From: Bacillus ectoiniformans
GTDB taxonomy: Bacteria; Bacillota; Bacilli; Bacillales; Domibacillaceae
NCBI RefSeq assembly: GCF_016908875.1
Contig: NZ_JAFBES010000007.1
Span: forward strand, 1 to 64,000
Direction: 5' to 3'
Length of the DNA: 64,000 bases
Positions 7,246 to 15,795 of the stretch are shown one piece after another. The translations under genes were made by a program, and so were the position numbers. The notes under the pieces are model-generated. The model was not told the DNA's origin and searched no databases. It saw nothing but the letters and a program-made list of their open reading frames with translations. Position 1 is the stretch's first letter. Each line of letters begins with the position of its first letter.

Positions 7246-9159
7246 ATGAATATATTAACTAGGAAAAATTGTATGCATGTATCTGTTATTTTCAGTTTGA
7301 TTCTCATTTTTTCGCTGGTTACAAATATCCAGCAGGCACAGGCTGCAACGCAGTCAGCCGAAAAGCCGCTTGTCGGCATTGTAGTGTCTAAGTTGAGTGA
7401 GGATTATGCAAGCATTACAAGGCCGGCTGGTACGTGGAATGGGAAGACAATTGCCGCGAAGAATGCCTACTCTTCTACCAAAAACAAACGCTTAAAGGCT
7501 GAGCTGATGTACAAGCAGCTAGGTTACCAAGTGGAATATGTCAACGATGCACAGCTGCAAAATGCAACGTATTTAAAAAAGTTCGATACGATTGTGTTTC
7601 CTTTTACGGTAATGATGAATTGGCAGCAGAGGGAAGCAGTCAAAACCTATATCAAAGACGGTGGGGGAGCGATTTTTGCATTTGGAACGGCTCGAAATGA
7701 TAGCGCCAGCTACCCTTACAAGTCTACGGATCTGGATTTATCACCTCTCATCTATAAAACAGGCACATGGATTTATGAATGGGATAACTTGAGTGAAGCG
7801 ATGCAAATGCCGTTTATTAATGACGTGGAGTTAAGGCAGTACACGATTCGGTCATCAGGTACGCATCCGATTGTTCAAAACACGCTGAAACGGACGGGAA
7901 AATCAATGATTCAATTGAAAAATGATCGTCCAAATCTAGGGGAGTGGATTGAAGTCAACGGCACGTATCCTTCTAGTAAAGTGACTCCGATCTTAACGTA
8001 TGGCAACTACGGCTATTCATCGAGCCCGAAAGATGTGACATCCAAAACTGCAGGAGCGTACGCCACTGAATTTGGAAAAGGGAAAGCGATTTGGCTTGGG
8101 TTCCAGCCGTTTAACTTTATCAGTGTCCAAAACGATTCATCTGTCAGCTGGGACTATGGCGATGGGCCAAGCGCTTATCAGTATTATTCTGGCGGCGAAG
8201 ATTTGAAAGTCATGATGGATGAAATGGTCAAGTGGACCTCTCAGCCCACAGCGGTTTCGCATAAGCTTGATCGCAAGACGGATATGACTCTAAGCGGTGT
8301 ATCTGCTTATCCGCGGGCAAGCGATTACGTTGTCTATGCTACAATGCAGGCGAAGAATAATGGGAACGTGATTTCCCGGGGAATCATGCGCACGAACATT
8401 TTGTCCCCTAACGGAACAGTATTAAAAACTTATGAAAAAACGGTACTAGGATTGGTGCCAGGCGGAGTCAGCTATCCAGAAAAAATGCAATTTTCATTAC
8501 CAAAAAATTTAGCTGCGGGGGATTATCGCCTGCAGACAAAGTTTCTTTTAGGTTCAAAAGAAGATCCTAACTTTGCAGCGGCGGGGCAAGAAGTGATTTT
8601 ACGAGTGGCGAAAGCAGGACAAAAAGCAACGATCATTACTCCAGCCTTTAAGGATGTGCCGAACAGTCATTGGGCCAAAGCGGATATTATGAACTTATCG
8701 GCTGCTGGCATTATTAACGGCTATCAAGGGCAAATATTTAAGCCGGATCAAAACTTAACACGTCTGCAAGCAGCGACACTCCTTGTCAGAGCGTTAAATC
8801 TAAACACACAAAACCGGCCAGATCCGAAACTGGCTGATGTGAAAAAAGGGCAATATGGCTATGATATCATTGCTACGGTTGTCGATGAAAAAATATTCTC
8901 TGGTTCCAATGGATATTTTAAAGCCAACAATCCTATTACACGGGAGCAAATGGCAAAAGTAATCGTTGGATCATTCCATTTAACTGGAAATGAAACAAAA
9001 CCATTTAAGGATGTTCAAAATGACAGATGGTCAAAGCTTTACATCTCCACATTAGTGGCGAATGATGTAACAAATGTAGATACTCATTTTAGACCAACCG
9101 CCTACACATCACGCGCTCAATTTGCAGCCTTTATCCGCCGAGCAATGTTTGCTTTGTAA
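7246..9159 (+). CDS. exported protein with amidotransferase-like domain and C-terminal SLH domains
   Basis: A 637-aa protein starting at ATG 7246 after GGGGGAGAGG. Residues 1-34 form a signal peptide. Residues 40-330 look like a ThuA/type 1 glutamine-amidotransferase-like fold (FDTIVFPFTVMMNW, GGGAIFAFGT), though I cannot point to a full catalytic triad. A beta domain covers about 350-455, and three SLH repeats occupy 465-637 (FKDVPNSHWAKADIM, INGYQGQIFKP). The SLH block is C-terminal, opposite to the other SLH proteins here. It probably sits on the cell wall; its substrate is unknown. Confidence 0.85.
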   Translation: MNILTRKNCMHVSVIFSLILIFSLVTNIQQAQAATQSAEKPLVGIVVSKLSEDYASITRPAGTWNGKTIAAKNAYSSTKNKRLKAELMYKQLGYQVEYVNDAQLQNATYLKKFDTIVFPFTVMMNWQQREAVKTYIKDGGGAIFAFGTARNDSASYPYKSTDLDLSPLIYKTGTWIYEWDNLSEAMQMPFINDVELRQYTIRSSGTHPIVQNTLKRTGKSMIQLKNDRPNLGEWIEVNGTYPSSKVTPILTYGNYGYSSSPKDVTSKTAGAYATEFGKGKAIWLGFQPFNFISVQNDSSVSWDYGDGPSAYQYYSGGEDLKVMMDEMVKWTSQPTAVSHKLDRKTDMTLSGVSAYPRASDYVVYATMQAKNNGNVISRGIMRTNILSPNGTVLKTYEKTVLGLVPGGVSYPEKMQFSLPKNLAAGDYRLQTKFLLGSKEDPNFAAAGQEVILRVAKAGQKATIITPAFKDVPNSHWAKADIMNLSAAGIINGYQGQIFKPDQNLTRLQAATLLVRALNLNTQNRPDPKLADVKKGQYGYDIIATVVDEKIFSGSNGYFKANNPITREQMAKVIVGSFHLTGNETKPFKDVQNDRWSKLYISTLVANDVTNVDTHFRPTAYTSRAQFAAFIRRAMFAL

Positions 9160-9169
9160 TAAAAGAGGA

Positions 9170-9197
9170 AGCTGGCAGAGATTTGTCAGCTTTTTTC
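9170..9197 (+). terminator. intrinsic terminator
   Basis: AGCTGGCA/TGTCAGCT, 8 bp with one G-T pair and a 6-nt loop, followed by six T. It ends the preceding SLH gene. Confidence 0.85.
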
Positions 9198-9239
9198 ATC
9201 ACGCTGAAACGTTTATAGCAGCAAGGGAGAGTGAAGAAA

Positions 9240-10568
9240 ATGATGAATCAAGTTTGTCCGGAATGCGGTGGAGAACTGATAGAAGATGCTTGGGAGAATA
9301 TTATTGAACATGAGGATAGCTCCATGACAGTGGATGCTTTTTCTGCATATGTCTGCGAACGGAAATGCGGGTATTATGAGCGCGCTGATCAGGAAGAAGG
9401 ATGGCCGCGAGTGATAGCAGAGCAAGGGCCTGATCGGTTGCTTTTGCTATATCCAGGTGAGCAGGGGCGTATCTATGAGTTGAAGGATCAGGTGTTGTTT
9501 CCGCTCATGAATGTGCATTCGCTGCTTGCTCGGGGTTATTGGGAAGAATACACGGGCAACCATAATATTCAAGCTTTGCTTCAAGAAGCGCGTAATTACG
9601 AAGATGCTTTTCGTGAGCCGCCTAATCTATTTCGGTTTGCGACTAGTGAACTGTCACAGGATGCTTTTTTGTGCTGGCTAATGTCTTGGGCTGAACCTGC
9701 ATTTCGTTCCGTTGATCTGCCACTGCATGATACTGCTCAGGCATTTATTCGTGCTATTTTTACTGCGCATAACCAAACGATGCCCGACATTAAATCAATC
9801 ACCATTACACGCCAATTCAAATCATTAGATATATTAACGGTTATAAATGAAAAGTTTGCGATTTTAATAGAAGACAAAACATATACCAAAGATCACTCCG
9901 ATCAGTTAATGCGGTATCGAAAGGCTGTGACGGAGTGGAATTCTAAATTAGTTCAGCTGCCGATATATTATAAGATTGCAGATCAAAGTCATTACCGGTC
10001 TTGTGATATTGCAGGGTACTTTCCATTGACACGCAGGGAAATGCTGGCCCTATTAGAAAACGGCGTAAAGTCCGGTGTGAAAAACTCGATTCTTTTAGAC
10101 TATTATCAGCATCTGCAAAATTTGCAAAACAAAGTGGATGCATATCTAACACAGCGTGTCGAGAAATGGGATGCGTTTGCGTGGCAGGGATTTTACCAAG
10201 AGCTTCAGCGTGAAATCAATGGGAATTGGGACTATGTCAATAATCGTTCCGGGGGTTTTTGGGGCTTTTGGTGGGGAGGCAACACCAATCATCCCTATCA
10301 TTTTCAATTAGAAGAACAGCGGTTATGTGTAAAATTGAATGTGATGCCAGGTCAGGATCGGCGAGCGATGCGCAAGGATTGGCTCAATCGTGTACTAAGT
10401 ACGGCTAAAGAAAAAGGCTTGCCTTTACAAAGACCAGCTAAGCTAGGCAACGGTGATACTATGACAATTGCTGTGATGACTGATTATTTAGAAATGAATC
10501 AACATGGCCTCGTCGATGTTGGACGGACAATAGATAAGTTACAAGCGATAACAGTTGCTTTCGATTAG
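9240..10568 (+). CDS. PD-(D/E)XK nuclease-like protein with N-terminal zinc ribbon
   Basis: A 442-aa protein. I chose ATG 9240, about 10 nt after GGGAGA, over the GTG at 9231. The N-terminus has two Cys pairs (CPECGG and CERKCG) that can form a zinc ribbon. Residues about 190-235 read FKSLDILTVINEKFAILIED followed by KTYTK, matching the D...E-x-K core of the PD-(D/E)XK fold. The rest includes an aromatic stretch GGFWGFWWGG. Related proteins are often annotated as PD-(D/E)XK family proteins of unknown role, some near defence genes. There is no methyltransferase or other defence partner beside it, so a restriction role is not supported. Confidence 0.6.
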   Translation: MMNQVCPECGGELIEDAWENIIEHEDSSMTVDAFSAYVCERKCGYYERADQEEGWPRVIAEQGPDRLLLLYPGEQGRIYELKDQVLFPLMNVHSLLARGYWEEYTGNHNIQALLQEARNYEDAFREPPNLFRFATSELSQDAFLCWLMSWAEPAFRSVDLPLHDTAQAFIRAIFTAHNQTMPDIKSITITRQFKSLDILTVINEKFAILIEDKTYTKDHSDQLMRYRKAVTEWNSKLVQLPIYYKIADQSHYRSCDIAGYFPLTRREMLALLENGVKSGVKNSILLDYYQHLQNLQNKVDAYLTQRVEKWDAFAWQGFYQELQREINGNWDYVNNRSGGFWGFWWGGNTNHPYHFQLEEQRLCVKLNVMPGQDRRAMRKDWLNRVLSTAKEKGLPLQRPAKLGNGDTMTIAVMTDYLEMNQHGLVDVGRTIDKLQAITVAFD

Positions 10569-10604
10569 AGATGTTTAGAGAGGGGCATTTGCCAGTAATA
10601 AAAG

Positions 10605-10690
10605 CAACCGCCGATAGAATCGAAGAATGCGACTGGTGATTATTCAAAAGTGCCGATAGAATACCAGCCACCGCTGATAGACTTAATCAA
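10605..10690. repeat. degenerate tandem repeat, period about 21 bp (GCCGATAGAAT type)
   Basis: GATAG or GAT anchors fall at 10613, 10638, 10655 and 10676 within units like CCGCCGATAGAAT and CCGCTGATAGACT. It lies between a stop codon and a terminator. The same unit type recurs near 13792, 19085 and 24073. Confidence 0.6.
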
Positions 10691-10699
10691 TAACTAAAA

Positions 10700-10735
10700 C
10701 AAGAGCCCAAACCGCTTTTCAGGTTTGGGCTCTTG
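10700..10735. terminator. bidirectional terminator between convergent genes
   Basis: A perfect 14-bp stem CAAGAGCCCAAACC/GGTTTGGGCTCTTG with an 8-nt loop. It lies between the plus-strand nuclease-like gene and the minus-strand subtilase; TTTTAG on the minus side and TTTATTT on the plus side give modest T-rich tails. Confidence 0.8.
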
Positions 10736-10736
10736 T

Positions 10737-12269
10737 TTATTTAACAGCTGTAGTTACTTTATTAACGACGTTCACTGGCATTGTCTTCGAAACAACTTGC
10801 TTGCCGTCACTCATACGGAAGACGACCGTATATTTGCCAGACGGTGCGTATGTTTTATTATCTAGCAGCAAGCCGTTCCATTGAGCGGTAAATCGGCCAG
10901 CGCTTGGCAATTGATCACGGACAAGTGAAGCTGCTACTTTGCCTTTTGAATCAACCACATAAACAGACCCCTTCATTGACCCATTCACTCGGCAAGATGC
11001 AATTAGCTTGTTAGTTCCAGTCATATGGAAGTTAGATGCATTCATAGACATAGCCACAATCGGTTCCGATGTCCAATTCAGTGCTCGGTTCGCATCAACA
11101 CGGCCATACCCGTAAAAATAATCCCAGCCTCTGTCTCCAAGATCTACAGCGGATCCCAGAAGTGAATATTTGATTTGATCTGCAGTTAATAACGGATTCT
11201 TCGTCATCATTAAAGCTGCGACGCCGCTGACGACAGGTGCGGCCATTGATGTACCATCCATACTGCCATAGTTACTGCGTGGCAGTGTTGAGTAAATATT
11301 TGAGCCTGGTGCAGAGATCGAGATGTAATCACCATAATTTGAAAAATCGGTAATAACATCTCGCTGATCTGTGGCACTTACACCAATAACCCCGTCATAA
11401 GCAGCAGGGTAAGTATAGCTGCTTGTATCTTCATTTCCAGCAGCGGCAATTACTAAAACACCACGGCTTTCTGCATATCGAATCGCATCGGCTGCTGAAT
11501 AACTGTAAGAGTCTCCTCCAAGACTCATATTAATAATATCTGCACCGTTATCCACCGCATAGTAAATTCCGCGTACTACATCATACATATCTGCACCTTC
11601 GCCGACAAAAGCATCGATTGGCATGACTTTTACATTCGGGGCAATACCCGCTACTCCAGATTTATTCATCGTAGCAGCAATGATTCCGCCAACATGAGTT
11701 CCATGAGGGTCACTAGTAATAGCCGTGCCGCCTGTCACTGCATTATAAGGCTTATAAATCTTCCCTTTTAAATCACTATGATAAATGTCCATGCCTCCAT
11801 CAATCACGGCCACTGTAATCTGTGTAGATCCGCGTGTTGTGTTCCATGCCTTAGGAGTATTAATTTTTGGTAAATACCATTGTTTTTTATAGAAAGTATC
11901 TACCGGAATATATTGAGCAGTTGATTGATAATTTGGTTCAGCATAGCTGATATTTTCATTGCTTAATAGATTTTGAATGAGTTCGACTTTTTGTTTTTCA
12001 TTAGGATAAGAAACCAATACTAATTGTCCATCCTGTTGAATCGAACGCTCTGTTAATCCGTATTTCAGATACAGTTCTTCTTTCTGTTTGGCAGTAGGAG
12101 TGGTTTTGAATTTGATTAAAAGCTCGCCTTTCGAGTAATCCCCTTCAAACATTTTGGTAATTTCTTTCTTTGTAATTACCGGATCATCATTTGCACTTAC
12201 TTCAGGAAGGTAAAGCTGGGAACCGCTTAATAATACGATTAAGGCCAAAAACCACTTCCAACTTCTCAT
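10737..12269 (-). CDS. secreted subtilisin-like serine protease (S8)
   Basis: A 510-aa preproprotein, ATG at 12269 with AAAGGGGAT upstream. Residues 1-26 are a signal peptide and about 45-120 a pro-domain (GELLIKFKTTPTAKQKEEL, typical of subtilase propeptides). The catalytic triad is visible: Asp157 in VAVIDGG, His189 in DPHGTHVGG, Ser341 in GTSMAAPVVSGVAAL; the oxyanion Asn is in AAAGNE. The last 100 residues form a beta domain with FlgD-like Ig sequence (AQWNGLLLDNKTYAPSGKYT). It degrades extracellular proteins. It is monocistronic. Confidence 0.93.
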   Translation of the reverse strand: MRSWKWFLALIVLLSGSQLYLPEVSANDDPVITKKEITKMFEGDYSKGELLIKFKTTPTAKQKEELYLKYGLTERSIQQDGQLVLVSYPNEKQKVELIQNLLSNENISYAEPNYQSTAQYIPVDTFYKKQWYLPKINTPKAWNTTRGSTQITVAVIDGGMDIYHSDLKGKIYKPYNAVTGGTAITSDPHGTHVGGIIAATMNKSGVAGIAPNVKVMPIDAFVGEGADMYDVVRGIYYAVDNGADIINMSLGGDSYSYSAADAIRYAESRGVLVIAAAGNEDTSSYTYPAAYDGVIGVSATDQRDVITDFSNYGDYISISAPGSNIYSTLPRSNYGSMDGTSMAAPVVSGVAALMMTKNPLLTADQIKYSLLGSAVDLGDRGWDYFYGYGRVDANRALNWTSEPIVAMSMNASNFHMTGTNKLIASCRVNGSMKGSVYVVDSKGKVAASLVRDQLPSAGRFTAQWNGLLLDNKTYAPSGKYTVVFRMSDGKQVVSKTMPVNVVNKVTTAVK

Positions 12270-12645
12270 TTCTTTATCCCCTTTTTCTATGTGATGAACC
12301 TATTCTACTATGATTGCAGCTAAATAACATTAGCTTTTATTGTCGGTATGAAAAAAAGAAAACGTCTGTAATAGAGAATCCTCGACATGAAAATGTTTGG
12401 GTGAAACATGATTGTGGGCTGACGTAAAAATTATGCTCTATATATTGAAAAGCAGGTTAAAGATCTTGTCGAGGGGTTGATAAATAAGCGAAAATTGTTA
12501 ATGTTTTTTCCGATTTTTTCAGACTGCTGTTGATTTGACTGTATCGACTTAAAAGATAGGCGAGCAACAAGAAAATAATAATTCTCAAATTAAAGAGTTC
12601 TTCCTGTCTTTTATTCTACCTTTATGAGACTATAGAAATAGTTAA
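12270..12645. other. AT-rich divergent intergenic region
   Basis: This gap separates the minus-strand protease from the plus-strand gpx gene and must hold both promoters. Apart from the PerR-like box listed separately, I saw no clear paired -35/-10 set, repeat or RNA gene. Confidence 0.5.
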
Positions 12646-12660
12646 TTAGAATGATTATTA
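12646..12660 (+). promoter_or_regulatory. PerR-box-like operator upstream of gpx
   Basis: TTAGAATGATTATTA matches 12 of 14 fixed positions of the Bacillus Per box (TTATAATNATTATAA). It ends 22 nt before the start codon of a peroxidase gene, where a peroxide-responsive repressor would block transcription. Fur boxes are similar, so the regulator is inferred. Confidence 0.5.
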
Positions 12661-12682
12661 AAAAGAGAATGGAGAATCAGTT

Positions 12683-13231
12683 ATGTCCATCTATGAATTT
12701 GAAGCGGTAAGAGCAAACGGAGAAAAAATCTCGTTATCTCAATATAAAGGCAAGACTCTGCTGATTGTGAACACTGCCAGTAAGTGTGCATACACCCCGC
12801 AGTTTGAAGATTTGCAAAAGCTCTATCTTCAATTGAAAGATCAAAATTTTGAAATGATCGGTTTTCCATGCAATCAATTTGGAGCGCAGGAACCAGGAGA
12901 CAGCCAAGGTGCAGAAGAATTTTGCAAATTGAATTATGGTGTCACGTTTCCCATTTTTGCTAAAGTAGAAGTCAATGGAAAAGACGCTCACCCTTTGTTT
13001 CAATATTTAAAAGAAGAAATGCCGTTCCGGGGATTCGATGAAAGCAATGGCAGTGAAAAGTTTTTAAAAATGATGATCAGCCAAAAGAATCCGGAGTGGC
13101 TGACTGGAGACGAGATTAAATGGAATTTCACGAAGTTTCTTGTTGATCCAAGCGGAACGGTTTTGCGTCGCTATGAGCCGTCCGAAGAACCCCGTGATTT
13201 TGAACAAGAGATTGCTGAATTAATTAAATAG
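12683..13231 (+). CDS. gpx: glutathione peroxidase family protein (thiol peroxidase type)
   Basis: A 182-aa cytoplasmic protein, ATG 12683 after GGAGA. It follows the bacterial GPx pattern: NTASKCAYTPQ with the peroxidatic residue as Cys35 rather than selenocysteine, GFPCNQFG with a second Cys at 63, and WNFTKFLVD near 125. It reduces hydroperoxides, probably with thioredoxin or bacillithiol-type reductants since most Bacillaceae lack glutathione. It resembles BsaA of B. subtilis but is about 20 residues longer. It is a single-gene unit with a PerR-like box upstream and a terminator downstream. Confidence 0.92.
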   Translation: MSIYEFEAVRANGEKISLSQYKGKTLLIVNTASKCAYTPQFEDLQKLYLQLKDQNFEMIGFPCNQFGAQEPGDSQGAEEFCKLNYGVTFPIFAKVEVNGKDAHPLFQYLKEEMPFRGFDESNGSEKFLKMMISQKNPEWLTGDEIKWNFTKFLVDPSGTVLRRYEPSEEPRDFEQEIAELIK

Positions 13232-13237
13232 GAAGAA

Positions 13238-13268
13238 AATCTGCGGATAGCTTTCGCAGATTTTTTTA
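13238..13268 (+). terminator. intrinsic terminator after gpx
   Basis: AATCTGCG/CGCAGATT stem followed by seven T. Confidence 0.88.
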
Positions 13269-13319
13269 TGAGCATGAATAGACTTTCGGAACATACGCTT
13301 TTATAGAAGGATCATTTTT

Positions 13320-13706
13320 ATGAAAGCGAGGGATCTCATGGCGATTAAATTAATTAAAATTTCGAGCGTGTATTTTGCCATTGGCACATTGCTTGGCTAT
13401 TATATGTCGGTGGTTCATTCCTATGAACTGACCGGCGTGCACGTTCACATCAACTTGCTTGGATGGACCGCCTTAACGCTTGCTGGTATCTTATATCATT
13501 TGTTTCCGTCTCTTACTTTTGGAAAATTGGCTGGCGTTCACTTCTGGCTTCATAATATCGGACTGCCGGTTATGATGGTCTGCTTAACGATGTTACTCAC
13601 CACAAAAAATGAAGCGTGGACGGCGGAGGTAGCAGCCGGTGCTACGTTAACTGTTATTGGCATTCTCGTATTTACAGTGAATGTGTTGAAAAATTTGCGA
13701 GCGTGA
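13320..13706 (+). CDS. four-helix membrane protein, cytochrome oxidase subunit I-like
   Basis: A 128-aa protein with four predicted membrane helices. The segment THVHINLLGW-like (here GVHVHINLLGWTAL) and LYHLFP resemble short Bacillus proteins related to the heme-binding helices of cytochrome oxidase subunit I; three histidines (HVH and YH) could bind heme or metal, which is inference. ATG 13320 has GAAGGA 9 nt upstream; an alternative ATG at 13338 has GAGGGA only 4 nt upstream. It sits alone, with no oxidase genes beside it. Confidence 0.7.
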   Translation: MKARDLMAIKLIKISSVYFAIGTLLGYYMSVVHSYELTGVHVHINLLGWTALTLAGILYHLFPSLTFGKLAGVHFWLHNIGLPVMMVCLTMLLTTKNEAWTAEVAAGATLTVIGILVFTVNVLKNLRA

Positions 13707-13784
13707 GTGACGCTGCCTGGTCTCTATTTGAGGTCGGGCAGTTTTTTGTTGGTGCCGGATGCTAGGTTTATGGAAAAAAAGGCA

Positions 13785-13845
13785 AAGCGCTGATAGAATG
13801 GCCGAAGCCGCCGTTAGAATAGCCAAAGCCGCCGATAGCACAAAA
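13785..13845. repeat. degenerate 21-bp tandem repeat (GCCGATAGAA type)
   Basis: Three units with anchors at 13792 (GATAG), 13813 (GTTAG) and 13834 (GATAG), exactly 21 bp apart, each preceded by GC(C)G and a purine-rich AAAGCC stretch. It lies in the 3' flank of the preceding gene. Confidence 0.65.
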
Positions 13846-13953
13846 AACACAAAACAACCAAGCTGATCGTTGGCTCACTTTCTCTAAGAATAGTTGATTT
13901 TCAGCAGTTTTCAGTAGAAAATGAACCTATCTTAATTGAAATGGGGAACTAGC

Positions 13954-15105
13954 ATGCGAGTCATAGCAGCATTTGATTCATTTAAAGGATCGATGTCGAG
14001 CCAAAGGGCGAACGAGGCGGCAGAACGGGCGTTGCGCGAGGCGGGAATCAATAAAATTGAGTGCATTCCGATCGCGGATGGCGGCGAAGGGCTGACGGAT
14101 GCGCTTTTAGCTAGTGTGGGCGGAGAAAAAATCACCGTTCGAGCTCAAGATCCTCTCGGCCGCAGGATCGATGCTTTTTACGGGTGGGTCGAAGAGGAGA
14201 AACTCGCGATCATTGAAATGGCTGCGGCATCCGGACTGCCGCACTTAAGAGCGGATGAACTAAATCCATATGAAGCCTCCACATTCGGTACCGGTCAGCT
14301 GGTACAAGCTGCTTTAGATCGCGGCGCTCGTAAAATCATTATTGGCCTCGGCGGCAGCGCAACGGTGGATGGCGGCACCGGCTGCTTGGAAGCTCTCGGC
14401 ATTCGTTTTCTGGACGAGCAGAATAAGGAACTCCGCGGCACTGGAGGCAGCTTACACAAAATTAAAGCGATTGATCGCACTGTCTTAGACCCGCGCCTCG
14501 CCGAAACAGAAGTCGTGATCGCTTCTGATGTGACGAATCCTTTGACAGGTCGTGAGGGAGCAGTTCATATATTTGGTCCGCAAAAAGGGATCAAACCGGA
14601 CGAACTACATACATTTGACGAAGCGATGCAGCAATATCAACGTGTGGCAGAAGCTGCTATGGGCATGAGTACAGGTAATGAGCCAGGCACAGGAGCCGCT
14701 GGAGGACTAGGCTTTGCGCTGCGTACATTTCTTAACGGTACATTCATTTCTGGAGCAGAATTGATTATCCAATTAGCTAATATCGAAGAAAAAGTCCAGC
14801 AGGCTGATCTCATTTTGACGGGAGAAGGCAAGTTTGACACTCAATCTTTATTTGGGAAAGCTCCGATAGGCATCTGTCAGCTAGCAAAGAAGCACTGCGT
14901 CCCAGCCATTGTGTTTGCTGGGAAAGTAGAATTCGAAGAGATGAGCATTCCGTCGCATGGCGTGTCCTTGCTTGTTCCGATGGTTGATTCGGTAATTTCA
15001 TTAGACGAAGCGATGGAGAATGGAGCTGAGCTTTTAAGTCGGGCAGTGAAGCGGACGGTTACAGCTATACAAATAGGAGAAGGCTTGAAAAAATCTAAAT
15101 GTTAA
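13954..15105 (+). CDS. glxK: glycerate kinase
   Basis: A 383-aa protein of the GlxK/GarK family, which phosphorylates D-glycerate to 2-phosphoglycerate (some members make 3-phosphoglycerate). The start is ATG 13954 with GGGGA 6 nt before it; a TTG at 13936 is less likely. Family marks: AAFDSFKGSMSS at the N-terminus, IADGGEGLTDAL, GLGGSATVDGGTGCLEALG, and LTGEGKFDTQSLFGKAP. Length is typical. It appears monocistronic; no glyoxylate pathway genes are adjacent. Confidence 0.93.
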   Translation: MRVIAAFDSFKGSMSSQRANEAAERALREAGINKIECIPIADGGEGLTDALLASVGGEKITVRAQDPLGRRIDAFYGWVEEEKLAIIEMAAASGLPHLRADELNPYEASTFGTGQLVQAALDRGARKIIIGLGGSATVDGGTGCLEALGIRFLDEQNKELRGTGGSLHKIKAIDRTVLDPRLAETEVVIASDVTNPLTGREGAVHIFGPQKGIKPDELHTFDEAMQQYQRVAEAAMGMSTGNEPGTGAAGGLGFALRTFLNGTFISGAELIIQLANIEEKVQQADLILTGEGKFDTQSLFGKAPIGICQLAKKHCVPAIVFAGKVEFEEMSIPSHGVSLLVPMVDSVISLDEAMENGAELLSRAVKRTVTAIQIGEGLKKSKC

Positions 15106-15240
15106 TTCTAGAACGCGAAGATAGAAAAAGGGAAAGGTGATCTATGAATCTTATCCTTTTATTTGAAAAACATAAAGAAATTTGCAACTTTTTGTAGTAT
15201 AATGGACTAGGTTTTATTACATAAAAAGGCGGATTTTTTT

Positions 15241-15729
15241 ATGAAAATATCAATAAAAAATCTATTGAAAGTAGTTTTAGTTGTTTATTTAATGGGTATA
15301 TTATCAGGTTGCGGATTAATTGTCAGCACTGCCTCGTTAGATGTACCAATGGAGCAGATTGATAAACATATTACGCAGTCTGCGGATCTATCAGACTTAA
15401 AAACAGGAAATTTCCTTAAATTAAAACAATTTTACGGGGTCACGAGAGAAGAGGTTGACGAATTTACATTGTATCGGGCACCTTCCAACATTCGTGCAGA
15501 CGAAACAGTTGTCATTAAAGTAAAAGACCCTGCACAAGTGGAGATCGTTAAAGAAAAGCTGATCAAAAGGGTCGATCAAAAAGCAGTCAGCTTCAAAGAC
15601 TATCTGCCAGAAGAATATTATTTAATTGAGAATTATCAAATGAATGTCCAAGGTACGTATATTCTACTAACGATATCTAAGGATGCCGATTCAATCGTAC
15701 AGGCATTTCAGCAATCTTTTAAACAATAA
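15241..15729 (+). CDS. DUF4358-type lipoprotein of the O-acetylation cluster
   Basis: A 162-aa lipoprotein with a lipobox (LSGCG, Cys at about residue 24) and a domain like DUF4358 proteins. ATG 15241 follows AAGGCGG. It is the first of three genes ending at 19011, followed by an MBOAT transferase and a DHHW/SGNH protein; this trio is seen in other Firmicutes. A TATAAT at 15198-15203 could be its -10 element, but no good -35 is visible. Role: probably an outer-face accessory of polymer acetylation, by context only. Confidence 0.75.
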   Translation: MKISIKNLLKVVLVVYLMGILSGCGLIVSTASLDVPMEQIDKHITQSADLSDLKTGNFLKLKQFYGVTREEVDEFTLYRAPSNIRADETVVIKVKDPAQVEIVKEKLIKRVDQKAVSFKDYLPEEYYLIENYQMNVQGTYILLTISKDADSIVQAFQQSFKQ

Positions 15730-15795
15730 GCGTTATTCGGCTTGTCAGCGAAGCCGAATTTTTTTGTGATTTTCTATAGATAAGGTGGGAAAGAA

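Noticed and set aside
13647..13850. Minus-strand alanine-rich frame
   Set aside because: It is produced by the 21-bp repeat unit and overlaps the end of the preceding gene.
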